From Microbulbifer sediminum (lineage in GTDB: Bacteria; Pseudomonadota; Gammaproteobacteria; Pseudomonadales; Cellvibrionaceae): 64,000 nt of DNA. This document shows, piece after piece, positions 18,307 to 27,697 of this stretch. Location of the stretch: contig NZ_JAJSAP010000004.1 of assembly GCF_021729035.1 (NCBI RefSeq), forward strand, positions 372,001-436,000, written 5' to 3'. The stretch's first letter is position 1. The number at the start of each line of letters is the position of its first letter. The notes beneath the pieces are model-generated. The model was given only the letters and a program-made list of their open reading frames with translations, was not told the DNA's origin and ran no database searches. A program made the translations under genes and the position numbers.

Positions 18307-20334
18307 ATGTCCGACAAGCGCAACATCCTTGTTACCAGCGCCCTGCCCTACGCCAATGGCTCCCTGCACCTGGGCCATATCCTGGAATACATCCAGACCG
18401 ACATCTGGGCGCGCTTCCAGCGCGCACGTGGCCACGACTGCCTGTACATGTGCGCCGATGACGCCCACGGCACCGCCATCATGCTGAAGGCCGAGCAGCT
18501 GGGCCTGACCCCGGAACAACACATCGCCAATATGCAGGCGGAACACGAGAAGGATTTTGCCGATTTCCTGATCGGTGTGGACAACTATCATTCGACCCAC
18601 TCCGATGAAAATCGCGAGCTGTCCGCGCTGATCTACAAGCGGCTGCGTGACAACGGCCATATCGCCACACGCACCATTACCCAGGCTTTTGATCCGGAGA
18701 AAAACCTGTTTCTCGCCGATCGCTATATCAAGGGCACCTGCCCGCGCTGTAAGGCCCCGGACCAGTATGGCGATAACTGTGAGGTGTGCAGCGCCACCTA
18801 CAGTCCCACCGAGCTGATCGATCCGGTATCCGCCATCTCCGGCGCCACACCAGTGGAGAAGGAGTCCGAGCACTTCTTCTTTACCCTGCCGGAGTTCACC
18901 GATTTCCTGAAACAGTGGACCCGCTCCGGCACCCTGCAGGGTGAAGTGGCCAACAAACTGTCCGAGTGGCTGGATGAAGGGCTGCAGGAGTGGGATATTT
19001 CCCGCGATGCGCCCTACTTCGGCTTTGAGATTCCCGATGCTCCGGGCAAGTATTTTTATGTCTGGCTGGACGCCCCCATCGGCTATATGGCCAGCCTGAA
19101 AAACTACTGCGACGCCAGGGGTCTCGATTGGCAGGACTACTGGAAAAAGGACAGCAACGCCGAGGTCTACCACTTTATCGGCAAGGATATTGTCAACTTC
19201 CACGCCCTGTTCTGGCCGGCCATGCTCGACTCCGCCGATTTCCGCACGCCCACCAAAGTCTGCGTACACGGCTTCCTGACCGTGAATGGCAAGAAGATGT
19301 CCAAGTCCCGCGGCACCTTTATCAATGCGCGCAACTACCTGGACCACCTGCACCCGGAATACCTGCGCTACTACTTTGCCGCCAAGCTGACCAGCGGGGT
19401 CGACGACCTGGACCTGAACCTCGAGGATTTTATCGCCCGGGTGAACTCCGATCTGGTGGGCAAGGTAGTCAACATTGCCTCGCGTACCGCCAAGTTTGTC
19501 AGCAAGTCCGGCGGTGCGCTGGCCAATGAGCTGGCGGACGAAGCGCTCTGGAGCCAGTTCGTAGAGGCCGCGCCGCGGATTGCCGACCTGTACGAGAATC
19601 GCGAGTACGCCCGCGCCATGCGCGAAATCATGGCCCTGGCGGACGCCGCCAATGCCTGGATCGCCGACAAGGCACCGTGGTCGCTGGCCAAGGAGGAAGG
19701 CAGGGAAAATGAGGTCCTGGCAATCTGTTCCCAGGGCGTCAATATGTTCCGCGCCCTGATCACCTGGCTGGCGCCGGTGCTGCCGGAAACAGCGCAAAAA
19801 GCCGGGGACTTCCTCGGTGTGGAACTGGACTGGCAGGCCGCCACCACCCCACTGGCCGGCCACACGATTAACAAGTTCAAGCCTCTGATGCAGCGCATCG
19901 AGCAAAAGCAGGTGGACGCGGTACTGGAGGCGGCAAAGGAGTCCCTCGCCCAGCTGCAGGCCGAGACCAAGCCCCTCAGCGGACCGCTGGCGGACGAGCC
20001 CATCGCGGAGGAAATCCAGTTCGATGACTTCGCCAAGGTGGACCTGCGTATTGCCCTGATCGCCAATGCCGAGCACGTGGAGGGGGCGGGCAAGTTACTC
20101 AAGCTGACCCTCGACCTGGGCGGCGAGACCCGCCAGGTATTCGCCGGCATCAAGAGCGCCTACAAGCCCGAGGACCTGGTGGGCAAGCATACCGTGATGG
20201 TGGCGAACCTGGCCCCGCGCAAGATGCGCTTCGGTGTGAGCGAGGGCATGGTGCTGGCCGCCGGCCCCGGCGGCAAGGACCTCTGGATCCTCGAACCGCA
20301 CGAGGGCGCAAAGCCGGGCATGCGGGTGATGTAA
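18307..20334 (+). CDS. metG: methionyl-tRNA synthetase
   Basis: 675 residues from the ATG at 18307, with GGAAG upstream; an in-frame ATG at 18295 is possible. The class I signature H-L-G-H is at residues 21-24, K-M-S-K-S lies near residue 333, and a zinc-binding C-P-R-C...C-E-V-C insert lies near 146-162. The C-terminal 100 residues are the EMAP/tRNA-binding domain ([10 protein letters not shown]), as in dimeric E. coli MetG (677 residues). It charges tRNA-Met for initiation and elongation and is essential. Confidence 0.97.
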   Translation: MSDKRNILVTSALPYANGSLHLGHILEYIQTDIWARFQRARGHDCLYMCADDAHGTAIMLKAEQLGLTPEQHIANMQAEHEKDFADFLIGVDNYHSTHSDENRELSALIYKRLRDNGHIATRTITQAFDPEKNLFLADRYIKGTCPRCKAPDQYGDNCEVCSATYSPTELIDPVSAISGATPVEKESEHFFFTLPEFTDFLKQWTRSGTLQGEVANKLSEWLDEGLQEWDISRDAPYFGFEIPDAPGKYFYVWLDAPIGYMASLKNYCDARGLDWQDYWKKDSNAEVYHFIGKDIVNFHALFWPAMLDSADFRTPTKVCVHGFLTVNGKKMSKSRGTFINARNYLDHLHPEYLRYYFAAKLTSGVDDLDLNLEDFIARVNSDLVGKVVNIASRTAKFVSKSGGALANELADEALWSQFVEAAPRIADLYENREYARAMREIMALADAANAWIADKAPWSLAKEEGRENEVLAICSQGVNMFRALITWLAPVLPETAQKAGDFLGVELDWQAATTPLAGHTINKFKPLMQRIEQKQVDAVLEAAKESLAQLQAETKPLSGPLADEPIAEEIQFDDFAKVDLRIALIANAEHVEGAGKLLKLTLDLGGETRQVFAGIKSAYKPEDLVGKHTVMVANLAPRKMRFGVSEGMVLAAGPGGKDLWILEPHEGAKPGMRVM

Positions 20335-20339
20335 CGACA

Positions 20340-20376
20340 GGAACTCGTACGGGGTGGCCCATGGCCGCTCCTACAA
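20340..20376. repeat. possible REP-like fragment
   Basis: The minus strand reads GTAGGAGCGGCCATGG, a pattern common in dispersed intergenic REP elements of pseudomonad-like bacteria. A related GGAGCGG/CCGCTCC hairpin lies on the other side of the next gene, at 21352-21370. Copy number elsewhere in the genome cannot be judged from this window. Confidence 0.3.
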
Positions 20377-20406
20377 AGCACTTTCCGCAGAACAGGGAGG
20401 ATCGGC

Positions 20407-21342
20407 ATGCGCGGCGTTTTCCTCGACACGCTCACCATGAAACCCGGGGAGCTCGACACCTCGGGACTGGAAGCAAGTCTCGATCACTGGGACTTCCACG
20501 AAACCACCAGCCCGGCACAGGTGGCGGAGCGTATTGCGGGTGCCGATGTGGTGATCACCAACAAGGTGGTGCTGGATCGCCAGCTGATCGAGAACGCTAC
20601 CGACCTGAAACTGATCTGCGTCTGCGCCACCGGCACCAACAACGTCGACCACAACGCTGCCGAGGATCGGGGCATTCCGGTGCGCAACGTGGCCGGCTAC
20701 GCCGGCGCATCCGTGCCCCAGCATGCGCTGGCCCTGATCCTGGGGCTGGCCACACGCTGGCACCAGTACCACAGCGATGTGATGGCCGGGCGCTGGAGCC
20801 AGTCGCCGGTATTCTGCATGCTGGACTATCCGGTAATGGAACTGGCGAAAAAAAAGCTGGGCATAATCGGTTACGGCGACCTGGGCCGGACCACCGCCGA
20901 CCTGGGGCGTGCCCTGGGGATGGAAGTACTGGTGGCCGAATCCCTTTCCGGCGAAAAGAAAAGCGGGCGTGTACCGCTCCAGCGGCTCCTGGCCGAGTCC
21001 GATGTCATCAGCCTGCACTGCCCGCTCACAGCCGAGACGGACAGGCTGGTAAACCGGGAATTCCTCGCCGCCATGAAACCCGGCACCCTGCTGGTGAACA
21101 CCGCCCGTGGAGGGCTGGTGGATGAGCCGGCGCTCGCAGACGCCCTCAGGAGCGGGCATCTGGGCGGGGCGGCCCTGGACGTGCTGAGCGTGGAACCTCC
21201 GCCCGCCGATCACCCCCTGCTGGCGGGCGACATCCCCAACCTCATCATTACCCCCCACAGCGCCTGGATCAGCCGCGAGAGCCGCCAGCGGCTGCTGGAT
21301 GGGGTGGTGGCCAACATCAGGGAATGGCGCCGGTCCAACTGA
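20407..21342 (+). CDS. D-2-hydroxyacid dehydrogenase (glycerate dehydrogenase-like)
   Basis: 311 residues; GGAGGATCGGC precedes the ATG. NAD-binding Rossmann motif L-G-I-I-G-Y-G-D-L-G-R near residue 155, and the family catalytic triad: Arg in N-T-A-R-G-G-L-V-D, Glu in S-V-E-P-P, and His in T-P-H-S-A-W. These enzymes reduce 2-oxo acids such as hydroxypyruvate or glyoxylate with NAD(P)H. Lengths and motifs are closest to HprA-type hydroxypyruvate/glycerate dehydrogenases, but substrate assignment is inference. It is downstream of metG with a 72-base gap and possible REP-like sequence between. Confidence 0.87.
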   Translation: MRGVFLDTLTMKPGELDTSGLEASLDHWDFHETTSPAQVAERIAGADVVITNKVVLDRQLIENATDLKLICVCATGTNNVDHNAAEDRGIPVRNVAGYAGASVPQHALALILGLATRWHQYHSDVMAGRWSQSPVFCMLDYPVMELAKKKLGIIGYGDLGRTTADLGRALGMEVLVAESLSGEKKSGRVPLQRLLAESDVISLHCPLTAETDRLVNREFLAAMKPGTLLVNTARGGLVDEPALADALRSGHLGGAALDVLSVEPPPADHPLLAGDIPNLIITPHSAWISRESRQRLLDGVVANIREWRRSN

Positions 21343-21351
21343 ACGACAACC

Positions 21352-21370
21352 GGAGCGGAAGTCCCGCTCC
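21352..21370 (+). other. hairpin after the hydroxyacid dehydrogenase gene
   Basis: Exact arms GGAGCGG and CCGCTCC with a five-base loop, ten bases past the stop codon. No T-run follows, so it is either a weak terminator or part of a REP-like repeat. Confidence 0.4.
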
Positions 21371-21625
21371 CACCACGCTTTCGCTGTACCGGCTAATGAG
21401 CAACCGTTTGCGACTGTGAATCAATTCATGTCCATTGCCACCCTCTCAGCGGCCCCTCCCGGCCTTTCCTCCTTAACTATCCATGCACAAGCCATGCACA
21501 CCGCCGTAAGTCCCAGCGCCCATAGCCAGTGAATTGGCGGTCACCTTAATCCGGGGTCCCGCATACCAATTTGCGACAGCGACTCTACGATTGAAACAGA
21601 GAACCCGGACTTGAGGAGATCTTTT

Positions 21626-21874
21626 ATGGCTACTGCAAAAGCCCCTAACAGTTCCAGCCAGGAAAAGCTGAGGCAAGCCTATCACCTTGCCGGTGAGGCA
21701 GCCTCCGACCAGGCTGCACACCTGCGTGATCGTGCACGCTCCTCGGTCGAGAACAGCAAGCGCCGCGCCACTGACCTGGAGCAGCGTTTCGAATCCCAGA
21801 TCAAGAAGCATCCTGTTGCGAGCGTGGGATGTGCATTCGCGGTGGGCTGGGTCATCGCTAAACTGCTGAAGTAA
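21626..21874 (+). CDS. YqjD/ElaB-like (DUF883) membrane-anchored small protein
   Basis: 82 residues from the ATG at 21626, preceded by GAGGAG. A hydrophilic helical body (about 10-60, rich in Ala, Gln, Arg and Glu) ends in a C-terminal membrane segment with P-V-A-S-V-G-C-A-F-A-V-G-W-V-I-A, the hallmark of the DUF883 family. E. coli YqjD and ElaB are inner-membrane proteins that bind stationary-phase ribosomes; the same role here is inference. It heads a three-gene set like E. coli yqjD-yqjE-yqjK. Confidence 0.85.
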   Translation: MATAKAPNSSSQEKLRQAYHLAGEAASDQAAHLRDRARSSVENSKRRATDLEQRFESQIKKHPVASVGCAFAVGWVIAKLLK

Positions 21875-21945
21875 AGCCCTGCGAGCCTTGCTCGCCGGGC
21901 AATACTGCCAAGTTACTGATACCTGTTTCCTGGACACTGACACCG

Positions 21946-22425
21946 ATGCAGAAAGATCAAGATTCAGCAACGGATACCAATGATTCCGGACCGGCCGCGC
22001 AGGAACGCGGCCGGACTTCTTTTGATTCATCGCAGGCGAATCCGGAGCCGCCGGGGACGGGCCCACTGGCCCAGGCTGAAGCAACCGTATCCCTGGTGTC
22101 AGCCTGGCTCAACAACCTGCAGACACTGTTCAGGCTGGAGCTCGACCGCACAATAGAGGCCGGGAGGCGCATCCTGGCTATACAGCTTGTCCTTCTGCCT
22201 CTGGCTATCGCCTTCCTGCTAAGCCTCTGTGCCAGCGTCGGGCTGGTTGCCTATTACTTTTCTCAATCAATTTATATCGGCTTCGCCGCTTTTGTCGTAG
22301 CCCAGACTGTGCTGATTACAGCCATGGTTCTTTACATGAAAAAGCTCCGCGCCCTGCTCGGCTTCAGCGAAACGCGCAAGCAGGTCAAAGAGGCTGTAGA
22401 CGATGTCCTTGAAACACTTAAATAG
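21946..22425 (+). CDS. YqjE-like membrane protein (phage-holin-like fold)
   Basis: 159 residues. A polar N-terminal third rich in Gly, Pro and Ser is followed by an amphipathic helix and two membrane helices, about residues 82-105 and 110-132, then a cytoplasmic helix with K-Q-V-K-E-A-V. This is the layout of the YqjE/putative holin X family. The holin name reflects fold similarity, not a lysis role. It follows the YqjD-like gene by 71 bases and overlaps the next gene by 23 bases. Confidence 0.8.
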   Translation: MQKDQDSATDTNDSGPAAQERGRTSFDSSQANPEPPGTGPLAQAEATVSLVSAWLNNLQTLFRLELDRTIEAGRRILAIQLVLLPLAIAFLLSLCASVGLVAYYFSQSIYIGFAAFVVAQTVLITAMVLYMKKLRALLGFSETRKQVKEAVDDVLETLK

Positions 22426-22645
22426 CCGAATCAGCAAATGTCGACAGGATATGGATCTCCAGCGAGACGCGATCGTGACGCTGGTTAGCTCCCAGAAAAG
22501 TGTCATTGACCGGGAGGCGAAGCGCATACCGTTACCCGTCGCTATCGGCGGGGCGATGGTCGCAGGGTTTGTCGCCGAGCGTTTTTTCCGCTCTCCTTCC
22601 TCCTCGCAGCTATTCCGGGCTTATATGATGTGGCGGGCATTCTGA
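22403..22645 (+). CDS. YqjK-like small membrane protein
   Basis: 80 residues starting inside the previous gene, so translation is coupled. A basic helical N-terminal half precedes one short membrane segment near residues 45-60 (P-V-A-I-G-G-A-M-V-A-G-F-V-A) and a basic tail. Size and position match YqjK-type proteins in yqjDEK sets; sequence similarity in this family is weak, so the name rests mainly on context. Confidence 0.7.
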   Translation: MSLKHLNSRISKCRQDMDLQRDAIVTLVSSQKSVIDREAKRIPLPVAIGGAMVAGFVAERFFRSPSSSQLFRAYMMWRAF

Positions 22646-22804
22646 GGACACCGCCTCCAGTGGCGGTCAATGCCGGGCGAGAGCAACCCGGACGGAGGCT
22701 AGCCTTCGCGGGCTCCGGGACTGGTCGCAGGTAAAAAACCGGGGTTTGGCTTTCCCGGGAGCTCCAGCTAGAGTTGTGGTCCGGACACAGTCAGCCAGTT
22801 ACCT

Positions 22805-23677
22805 ATGAATACAACCAGCCAGAGAGCGCCTTCGATTGAAGCGGAACCGGTTATCGCCCCCCTGCAGGCGGCAGAGCAGCTGGCCGCATTTATTCGCAGC
22901 CACCCGCGCCTGTTGATTCTCACCGGCGCAGGGGTCAGCACAGATTCCGGCATTCCAGACTACCGCGATCAAGACGGTGCATGGAAACGCAAGCAGCCGG
23001 TGCAGCACCAGGATTTCATGCGCAGCCTGGAAATCCGCCAGCGCTACTGGGGCCGCAGCCTGATCGGCTGGCCGGTCATTCGAAGATCACAACCAAATCC
23101 CGCCCACCGCTATCTGGCAGAGCTGGAACAGCGAAACTTCAGTGAACTTCTGGTCACCCAGAACGTCGACCGACTGCACCAGCGGGCGGGCAGCAGGCAG
23201 GTGATCGACCTGCACGGACGGGCCGACCAGATTATCTGTATGGATTGTGGTTACCGTTGCGATCGGCAGGTGGTACACGAGCGTTGCTACACACTAAACC
23301 CGGATTTTCACCAATACCAGGCAACCACCGCACCGGATGGTGACGCGGACCTGGAGGTGGATTTCAGTCGTTTCCGCATTGCCGACTGCCCGGACTGCGG
23401 CGGCATCCTGAAACCTGACGTGGTGTTTTTCGGGGATAACGTGCCGCGCAACCGCGTCCAGTCCGCGCTGGATGCCCTGCAGGCCAGCGACGGGCTACTG
23501 GTAGTGGGCTCGTCGCTGATGGTGTACTCCGGTTTCCGCTTCTGTCGGGTTGCGCGCGAGCGAAACAAGCCTATCGCCACCCTCAACCTGGGGCGCACCC
23601 GCGCAGACGACATCATCGACCTCAAACTCAGTGCACGCATCGGCGAGACCCTGGCGGCAACGCTGGCGCAGCTCTGA
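22805..23677 (+). CDS. NAD-dependent protein deacylase, sirtuin family
   Basis: 290 residues. NAD-binding motif G-A-G-V-S-T-D-S-G-I-P-D-Y-R-D near residues 40-54. The catalytic histidine lies in Q-N-V-D-R-L-H-Q-R-A-G...D-L-H-G-R. A zinc ribbon of two Cys pairs is formed by C-M-D-C and C-P-D-C. The Y-R-D and long zinc-module insertion suggest the class II (SIRT4-like) group. Sirtuins remove acyl groups from lysine using NAD. It is a single gene, divergent in function from both neighbours. Confidence 0.9.
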   Translation: MNTTSQRAPSIEAEPVIAPLQAAEQLAAFIRSHPRLLILTGAGVSTDSGIPDYRDQDGAWKRKQPVQHQDFMRSLEIRQRYWGRSLIGWPVIRRSQPNPAHRYLAELEQRNFSELLVTQNVDRLHQRAGSRQVIDLHGRADQIICMDCGYRCDRQVVHERCYTLNPDFHQYQATTAPDGDADLEVDFSRFRIADCPDCGGILKPDVVFFGDNVPRNRVQSALDALQASDGLLVVGSSLMVYSGFRFCRVARERNKPIATLNLGRTRADDIIDLKLSARIGETLAATLAQL

Positions 23678-23701
23678 ATACTGTTTCCGGCCTCGCCCGG
23701 A

Positions 23702-24580
23702 TTAGTCCTCGGCGCCGCCGCCGATTTTGTCCTGGGTGCGGTTGTCGAAATCACTGGCGTCGTGCCGCTCGTGCAGTTGTTCCTCCGGTTCACCCCACGT
23801 ACGGTTCACCATGCGACCTCGCCGGACTGCCGGGCGCTCGGCAATTTCATCCGTCCAGCGGATCACATTGCGGTAGGTATGGGCTTCGAGGAATTCGGCT
23901 GCATCGTATACCCTGCCTTTTACCAGAGCGCCATACCACGGCCAGATGGCCATATCGGCAATGGTGTACTCGTTGCCGGCAATATACGTGTGATCGGCGA
24001 GCTGGCGATCGAGCACATCCAGCTGGCGTTTTACCTCCATCGTGTAACGGTTGATCGGGTATTCGTAGGGCTCCGGGGCATAGGCATAAAAATGACCGAA
24101 GCCCCCACCCAGCAGCGGCCCCGCACCCATCTGCCAGAACAGCCAGTTGAGAGCCTCGGTACGCTGGGCGGGTGTATGGGGCAGGAACGCACTGAATTTT
24201 TCCGCCAGGTACAACAGGATGGAGCCCGACTCGAAGACGCGTATCGGCGGGCGCATACTCTGGTCGAGCATGGCCGGGATCTTGGAGTTCGGATTCACCT
24301 CAACAAAGCCACTGCCAAACTGGTCGCCCTCGGTAATATCGATCAGGAAGGCATCGTATTCCGCCCCATCAAAGCCCAGCGCCAGCAGTTCCTCCAGCAT
24401 GATAGTGACCTTGACCCCATTGGGTGTGGCCAGCGAATAGAGCTGCAGGGGGTGCTCGCCCTGTGGCAGGGCCTTCTCGTGGGTGGGGCCGGCGACAGGG
24501 CGGTTGATATTGGCAAACTTGCCACCGCTCTCCTGGTCCCATTTCCAGACCCGGGGCGGGGTATAGGAATCATCCGTCAT
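23702..24580 (-). CDS. yghU: glutathione S-transferase, YghU type (copy A)
   Basis: 292 residues, the YghU length. N-terminal extension Y-T-P-P-R-V-W-K-W, then a thioredoxin-like domain with T-P-N-G-V-K-V-T near residues 54-61 where the glutathione-contacting T-x-N-G lies, N-S-K-I-P-A and F-E-S-G-S-I-L-L-Y-L-A, followed by the all-helical domain (M-A-I-W-P-W-Y). YghU enzymes bind two glutathione molecules and show disulphide reductase and peroxidase activity. A paralogue of roughly three quarters identity by eye lies 1.2 kb away. Confidence 0.92.
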   Translation of the reverse strand: MTDDSYTPPRVWKWDQESGGKFANINRPVAGPTHEKALPQGEHPLQLYSLATPNGVKVTIMLEELLALGFDGAEYDAFLIDITEGDQFGSGFVEVNPNSKIPAMLDQSMRPPIRVFESGSILLYLAEKFSAFLPHTPAQRTEALNWLFWQMGAGPLLGGGFGHFYAYAPEPYEYPINRYTMEVKRQLDVLDRQLADHTYIAGNEYTIADMAIWPWYGALVKGRVYDAAEFLEAHTYRNVIRWTDEIAERPAVRRGRMVNRTWGEPEEQLHERHDASDFDNRTQDKIGGGAED

Positions 24581-24765
24581 TCTTGCGCCTCCGTCTGCTG
24601 CCTGACGATGGGCTTCGCCTGCACTGGGACACGCCAGTACCCGTGCAAACAGGGGATTAACAAAAGCTACGTACTGCAGGAAGGATAGCGTCCCCCGTGG
24701 CGATCACGACAGGCAGCGAATCGCAGGAACCTGTGGGTCAGATGCGGCAGAGCCAGGGAGTGAAC

Positions 24766-25620
24766 CTATCCCAGCTCGAAGCTGGTGATACCGAAGACCC
24801 GCTCGATCGGAATACCGGGAGGTGTCCCGCTATACATACGCGCGGTTTCAAACACCATCTCCATCCTGTGACGCTCAGCCAGCGCCAGGGCGTGGCTGTT
24901 GGCCTCAGGAATATCGAGATAAACCGGCCGTCCCGTGGGTACGCAGGCGGTGAGTGCCAGGTAGAGACGCTCCGCAAGGTCTGCGTCATCCGCGAACAGC
25001 GGGCCTATCTTGTAGCCCTCATGGCAGGTGCGCAGTACGCCATAGCCATATAGCTGGCCATTTTCCACCGCGCCCAGCGCCACCGAGTCCGGCTGGGAAA
25101 TCCACGCCCGCAGGAAGTGCTCGCGCGGGGCGGTAAATACCTCGCAGTCATAGGCGGTGATTGCCGCGAAAGGCACCCACGAGAGCGGCACGACAGAATG
25201 CGTACCCTGGGCGCTGGCCGCGCCCTGTCCGGTCAGGCCCAGGTAACGGATATTGCGATGGGCTAGACCGAACCCGGCAGACCGGTAGTTCTCCTGCTGG
25301 GCCACCACACCATCCAGCCCCATGGTACGCCCCCCCAGGTAACTCATCGCCGCCTCCGCAAGTTTTTCACCATAACCAGATCCCCGGTACGCCGGATCGA
25401 CGATATACAGGCCCAGGAACCCGAAATCCTCGCCATAGCGGACCGCGGAGATGGTGCCTACCGGCTCCTCGCCCAGCAGGCCAATAAAAAACCCGTGGGA
25501 ATCGGCAGCGTAAAAACAGGCGGCGTCGTGCAGCCCTGGATTCCAGCCCTCCCGCCGGGCCCAGTCCAGGGCAATGCAGAGTTCCGACGGATGCATGTTG
25601 CGAATCGAAAAGTCACTCAC
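24766..25620 (-). CDS. GNAT-family acetyltransferase with second C-terminal domain
   Basis: About 284 residues from the GTG at 25620, which has GGTGAGG six bases upstream; an upstream GTG at 25632 is weaker. The N-terminal GNAT fold has L-Y-I-V-D-P-A-Y-R-G-S-G-Y-G near residues 75-88, matching the acetyl-CoA loop R/Q-x-x-G-x-G/A. The C-terminal half (about 150-284) is the YitH/HsmA-like acetyltransferase extension common in such two-domain proteins. The substrate is unknown. It sits between the two YghU genes. Confidence 0.85.
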   Translation of the reverse strand: MSDFSIRNMHPSELCIALDWARREGWNPGLHDAACFYAADSHGFFIGLLGEEPVGTISAVRYGEDFGFLGLYIVDPAYRGSGYGEKLAEAAMSYLGGRTMGLDGVVAQQENYRSAGFGLAHRNIRYLGLTGQGAASAQGTHSVVPLSWVPFAAITAYDCEVFTAPREHFLRAWISQPDSVALGAVENGQLYGYGVLRTCHEGYKIGPLFADDADLAERLYLALTACVPTGRPVYLDIPEANSHALALAERHRMEMVFETARMYSGTPPGIPIERVFGITSFELG

Positions 25621-25803
25621 GGCAAACCTCACCTTTCAGCCCGGGGCTCCTGGCTTTTGCCTTAACTGTAGTATCGGTGGGGGCGGTTCCGCCGGCCTGG
25701 AAAGTAATCATCCGCAGTAAGACAGTGACGGGATGGTTGCGGGAGCAGTTGCTCGCCGGTGACGGCGGGCCGGCGTAACCCGCCGCCATATTCGGGACGG
25801 GCG

Positions 25804-26679
25804 TCAGGCCTCTTCCGTGGCCAGCTTGTCCTGGGTACGCTTTTCGAAATCGGAAGCGTCATGCCGTTCCCGCAGCTGCTGGGCAGGATCACCCCAGGTG
25901 CGGTTGACCATCTTGCCACGCTGCACAGCCGGGCGCGCGCCTATCTCCTCCACCCAGCGGTTGACGTTCCTGTACGTGTGCGCCTCAAGGAACTCTGCTG
26001 CATCGTAGGCCTCGTTGCGCACCACGGCCGAATACCAGGGCCAGATCGCCATATCGGCAATGGTGTATTCCTCGCCAGCCACAAACTGGTGGTCCGCGAG
26101 GCGACGGTCGAGGACATCGAGCTGGCGCTTGACCTCCATCGTGTAGCGGTTAATCGGGTACTCGTACTTCTCCGGGGCGTAGGCATAGAAATGGCCAAAG
26201 CCGCCCCCCAGCAGTGGTGCCGTGCCCATCTGCCAGAACAGCCAGTTCAGCGTTTCGGTGCGCGCACCCGGGTCCCCGGGGAGGAAGGCCCCGAATTTTT
26301 CCGCCAGGTAAAGCAGGATAGAACCGGACTCGAAGACCCGGGTTGCCGGGGCGGTGCTGTGATCAACCAGCGCCGGGATCTTCGAATTGGGATTGATCGC
26401 CACAAAGCCACTGCCGAACTGGTCGCCCTCAAGGATATTCACCAGGTGGGCATCATACTCGGCCTCCCGGAAGCCCCTCGCCAGCAGCTCCTCCAGCATC
26501 ACCGTCACCTTGACGCCGTTTGGTGTGGCCAGCGAGTAAAGCTGCAACGGATGCTTTCCCACCGGCAATTCCTGCTCATGCGTGGGACCGGCCACAGGCC
26601 GGTTGATACTCGCAAACTTGCCGCCGCTATCAGCGTCCCATTTCCAGACTCTCGGTGGGGTATAAGTGTCATCTGACAT
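25804..26679 (-). CDS. yghU: glutathione S-transferase, YghU type (copy B)
   Basis: 291 residues from the ATG at 26679, which has GGAG eight bases upstream. The domain order and motifs are those of copy A, including T-P-N-G-V-K-V-T and F-E-S-G-S-I-L-L-Y-L. Differences cluster in surface helices and in the V-D-H-S-T-A-P-A segment, so the two copies may differ in substrate. The copies share orientation and flank a GNAT gene, which suggests an old local duplication. Confidence 0.92.
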   Translation of the reverse strand: MSDDTYTPPRVWKWDADSGGKFASINRPVAGPTHEQELPVGKHPLQLYSLATPNGVKVTVMLEELLARGFREAEYDAHLVNILEGDQFGSGFVAINPNSKIPALVDHSTAPATRVFESGSILLYLAEKFGAFLPGDPGARTETLNWLFWQMGTAPLLGGGFGHFYAYAPEKYEYPINRYTMEVKRQLDVLDRRLADHQFVAGEEYTIADMAIWPWYSAVVRNEAYDAAEFLEAHTYRNVNRWVEEIGARPAVQRGKMVNRTWGDPAQQLRERHDASDFEKRTQDKLATEEA

Positions 26680-26829
26680 AAACACTGCTCCGGTATGTGA
26701 CTTCAGTGCTTAACCATGGGGGTCAATCGCCAAACCTTCAAGCGCTGAATGAGAGCTCACCCGGAGGACGACACGGGATCAGGCAAGCAACTGGCAGGAT
26801 TCTGTAAGCAGCAGCGCACGAAAACCGCC

Positions 26830-27327
26830 TTAAGCGTCTTCCAACAGCCGCTGCCAATAGCCCACATCGATCCACTGGCCGAATTTCTTACCCACCTGCT
26901 CGAAATGCGCCACCTTTTTCATCCCGAAGCGCTCATGTAATGCCACGCTGGCAGGATTGGGCAGGGTGATACCACCAATTGCCACATGCACCGGCAAATC
27001 CTCCAGCTTTGCAAACAGGGCATCGTAAAGCTGCCTGCCCCAGCCGCAGGAGAGCTCAGTATGGGAAACGTACACCGTGACCTCAACCGAGTGACGATAG
27101 GCGGACCGGGCCCGCCAGCCCGTGGCATAGGCGTAGCCGACCAGCTCTGCGGACTCGTTTTCAGCGACCAGCCACGGCAAGCCCTGCGCAGCCACTGCCG
27201 CAAAGCGTCGCTGCATTTCATCGGCGCAGACTGGTTGCTCCTCAAAGGTCGCACAGCTATTGGCAATATAGTGGTTGTAGATTTCCGCCACTGCCTTTGC
27301 ATCGGCGCTATCGACACTCCTGATCAT
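26830..27327 (-). CDS. GNAT N-acetyltransferase (MnaT/phosphinothricin acetyltransferase-like)
   Basis: 165 residues from the ATG at 27327, preceded by GGAAG. A compact single GNAT domain, with I-Y-N-H-Y-I near residue 17, F-E-E, Y-A-Y-A-T-G-W-R, V-E-V-T-V-Y-V near residues 80-90, and G-W-G-R-Q-L-Y as a variant of the acetyl-CoA loop. This pattern is typical of the group that includes methionine sulfone/sulfoximine and phosphinothricin acetyltransferases. The actual substrate is not determinable. Confidence 0.87.
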   Translation of the reverse strand: MIRSVDSADAKAVAEIYNHYIANSCATFEEQPVCADEMQRRFAAVAAQGLPWLVAENESAELVGYAYATGWRARSAYRHSVEVTVYVSHTELSCGWGRQLYDALFAKLEDLPVHVAIGGITLPNPASVALHERFGMKKVAHFEQVGKKFGQWIDVGYWQRLLEDA

Positions 27328-27697
27328 CAACTTCCTTCCGGTCTTGTAAAAGGCCCGAATCCAACCTGGTCACAGCCTTCTCCAAGGCAGTACGCCGCAG
27401 ACCACCCTGGTAATCGTAGCCCTCGCATCAATGACAAATTGAGCAGTATCAAGGCAGGAAACGGCACGGCCAGAGCGCCTCAATAAAAAATTCAATCACT
27501 TACAGCGATTTCCCGATGTTTTACTTGAGGCTCCGAAAACCCGCCCTGTGCGCCCGACTTTATTCAACGCGCTAAAATAGTAAACTCAAGACAAGTGCCA
27601 ACCACACGCACAACAATAAAGAGCAACACTGTCGTCCCGTCGTGTCAGCCTTAACGGAACCAGTTCATAGTCCAACCCATAATAAAGGAGAACAACC
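27328..27697. other. 370-base intergenic region between the divergent acetyltransferase and lipase genes
   Basis: Promoters for both flanking genes must lie here. A TAAAAT hexamer at 27573-27578 is a candidate -10 box for the lipase gene, without a convincing -35 partner. An AAAGGAG ribosome site precedes the lipase GTG. I see no gene or repeat. Confidence 0.45.

Noticed and set aside
18280-20076. Long minus-strand open frame opposite metG
   Set aside because: Antisense shadow of a certain gene; Gly/Val/Gln-rich composition typical of such shadows.
21946-22425. Prophage holin
   Set aside because: No other phage genes; the YqjD/YqjK-like neighbours explain it better.
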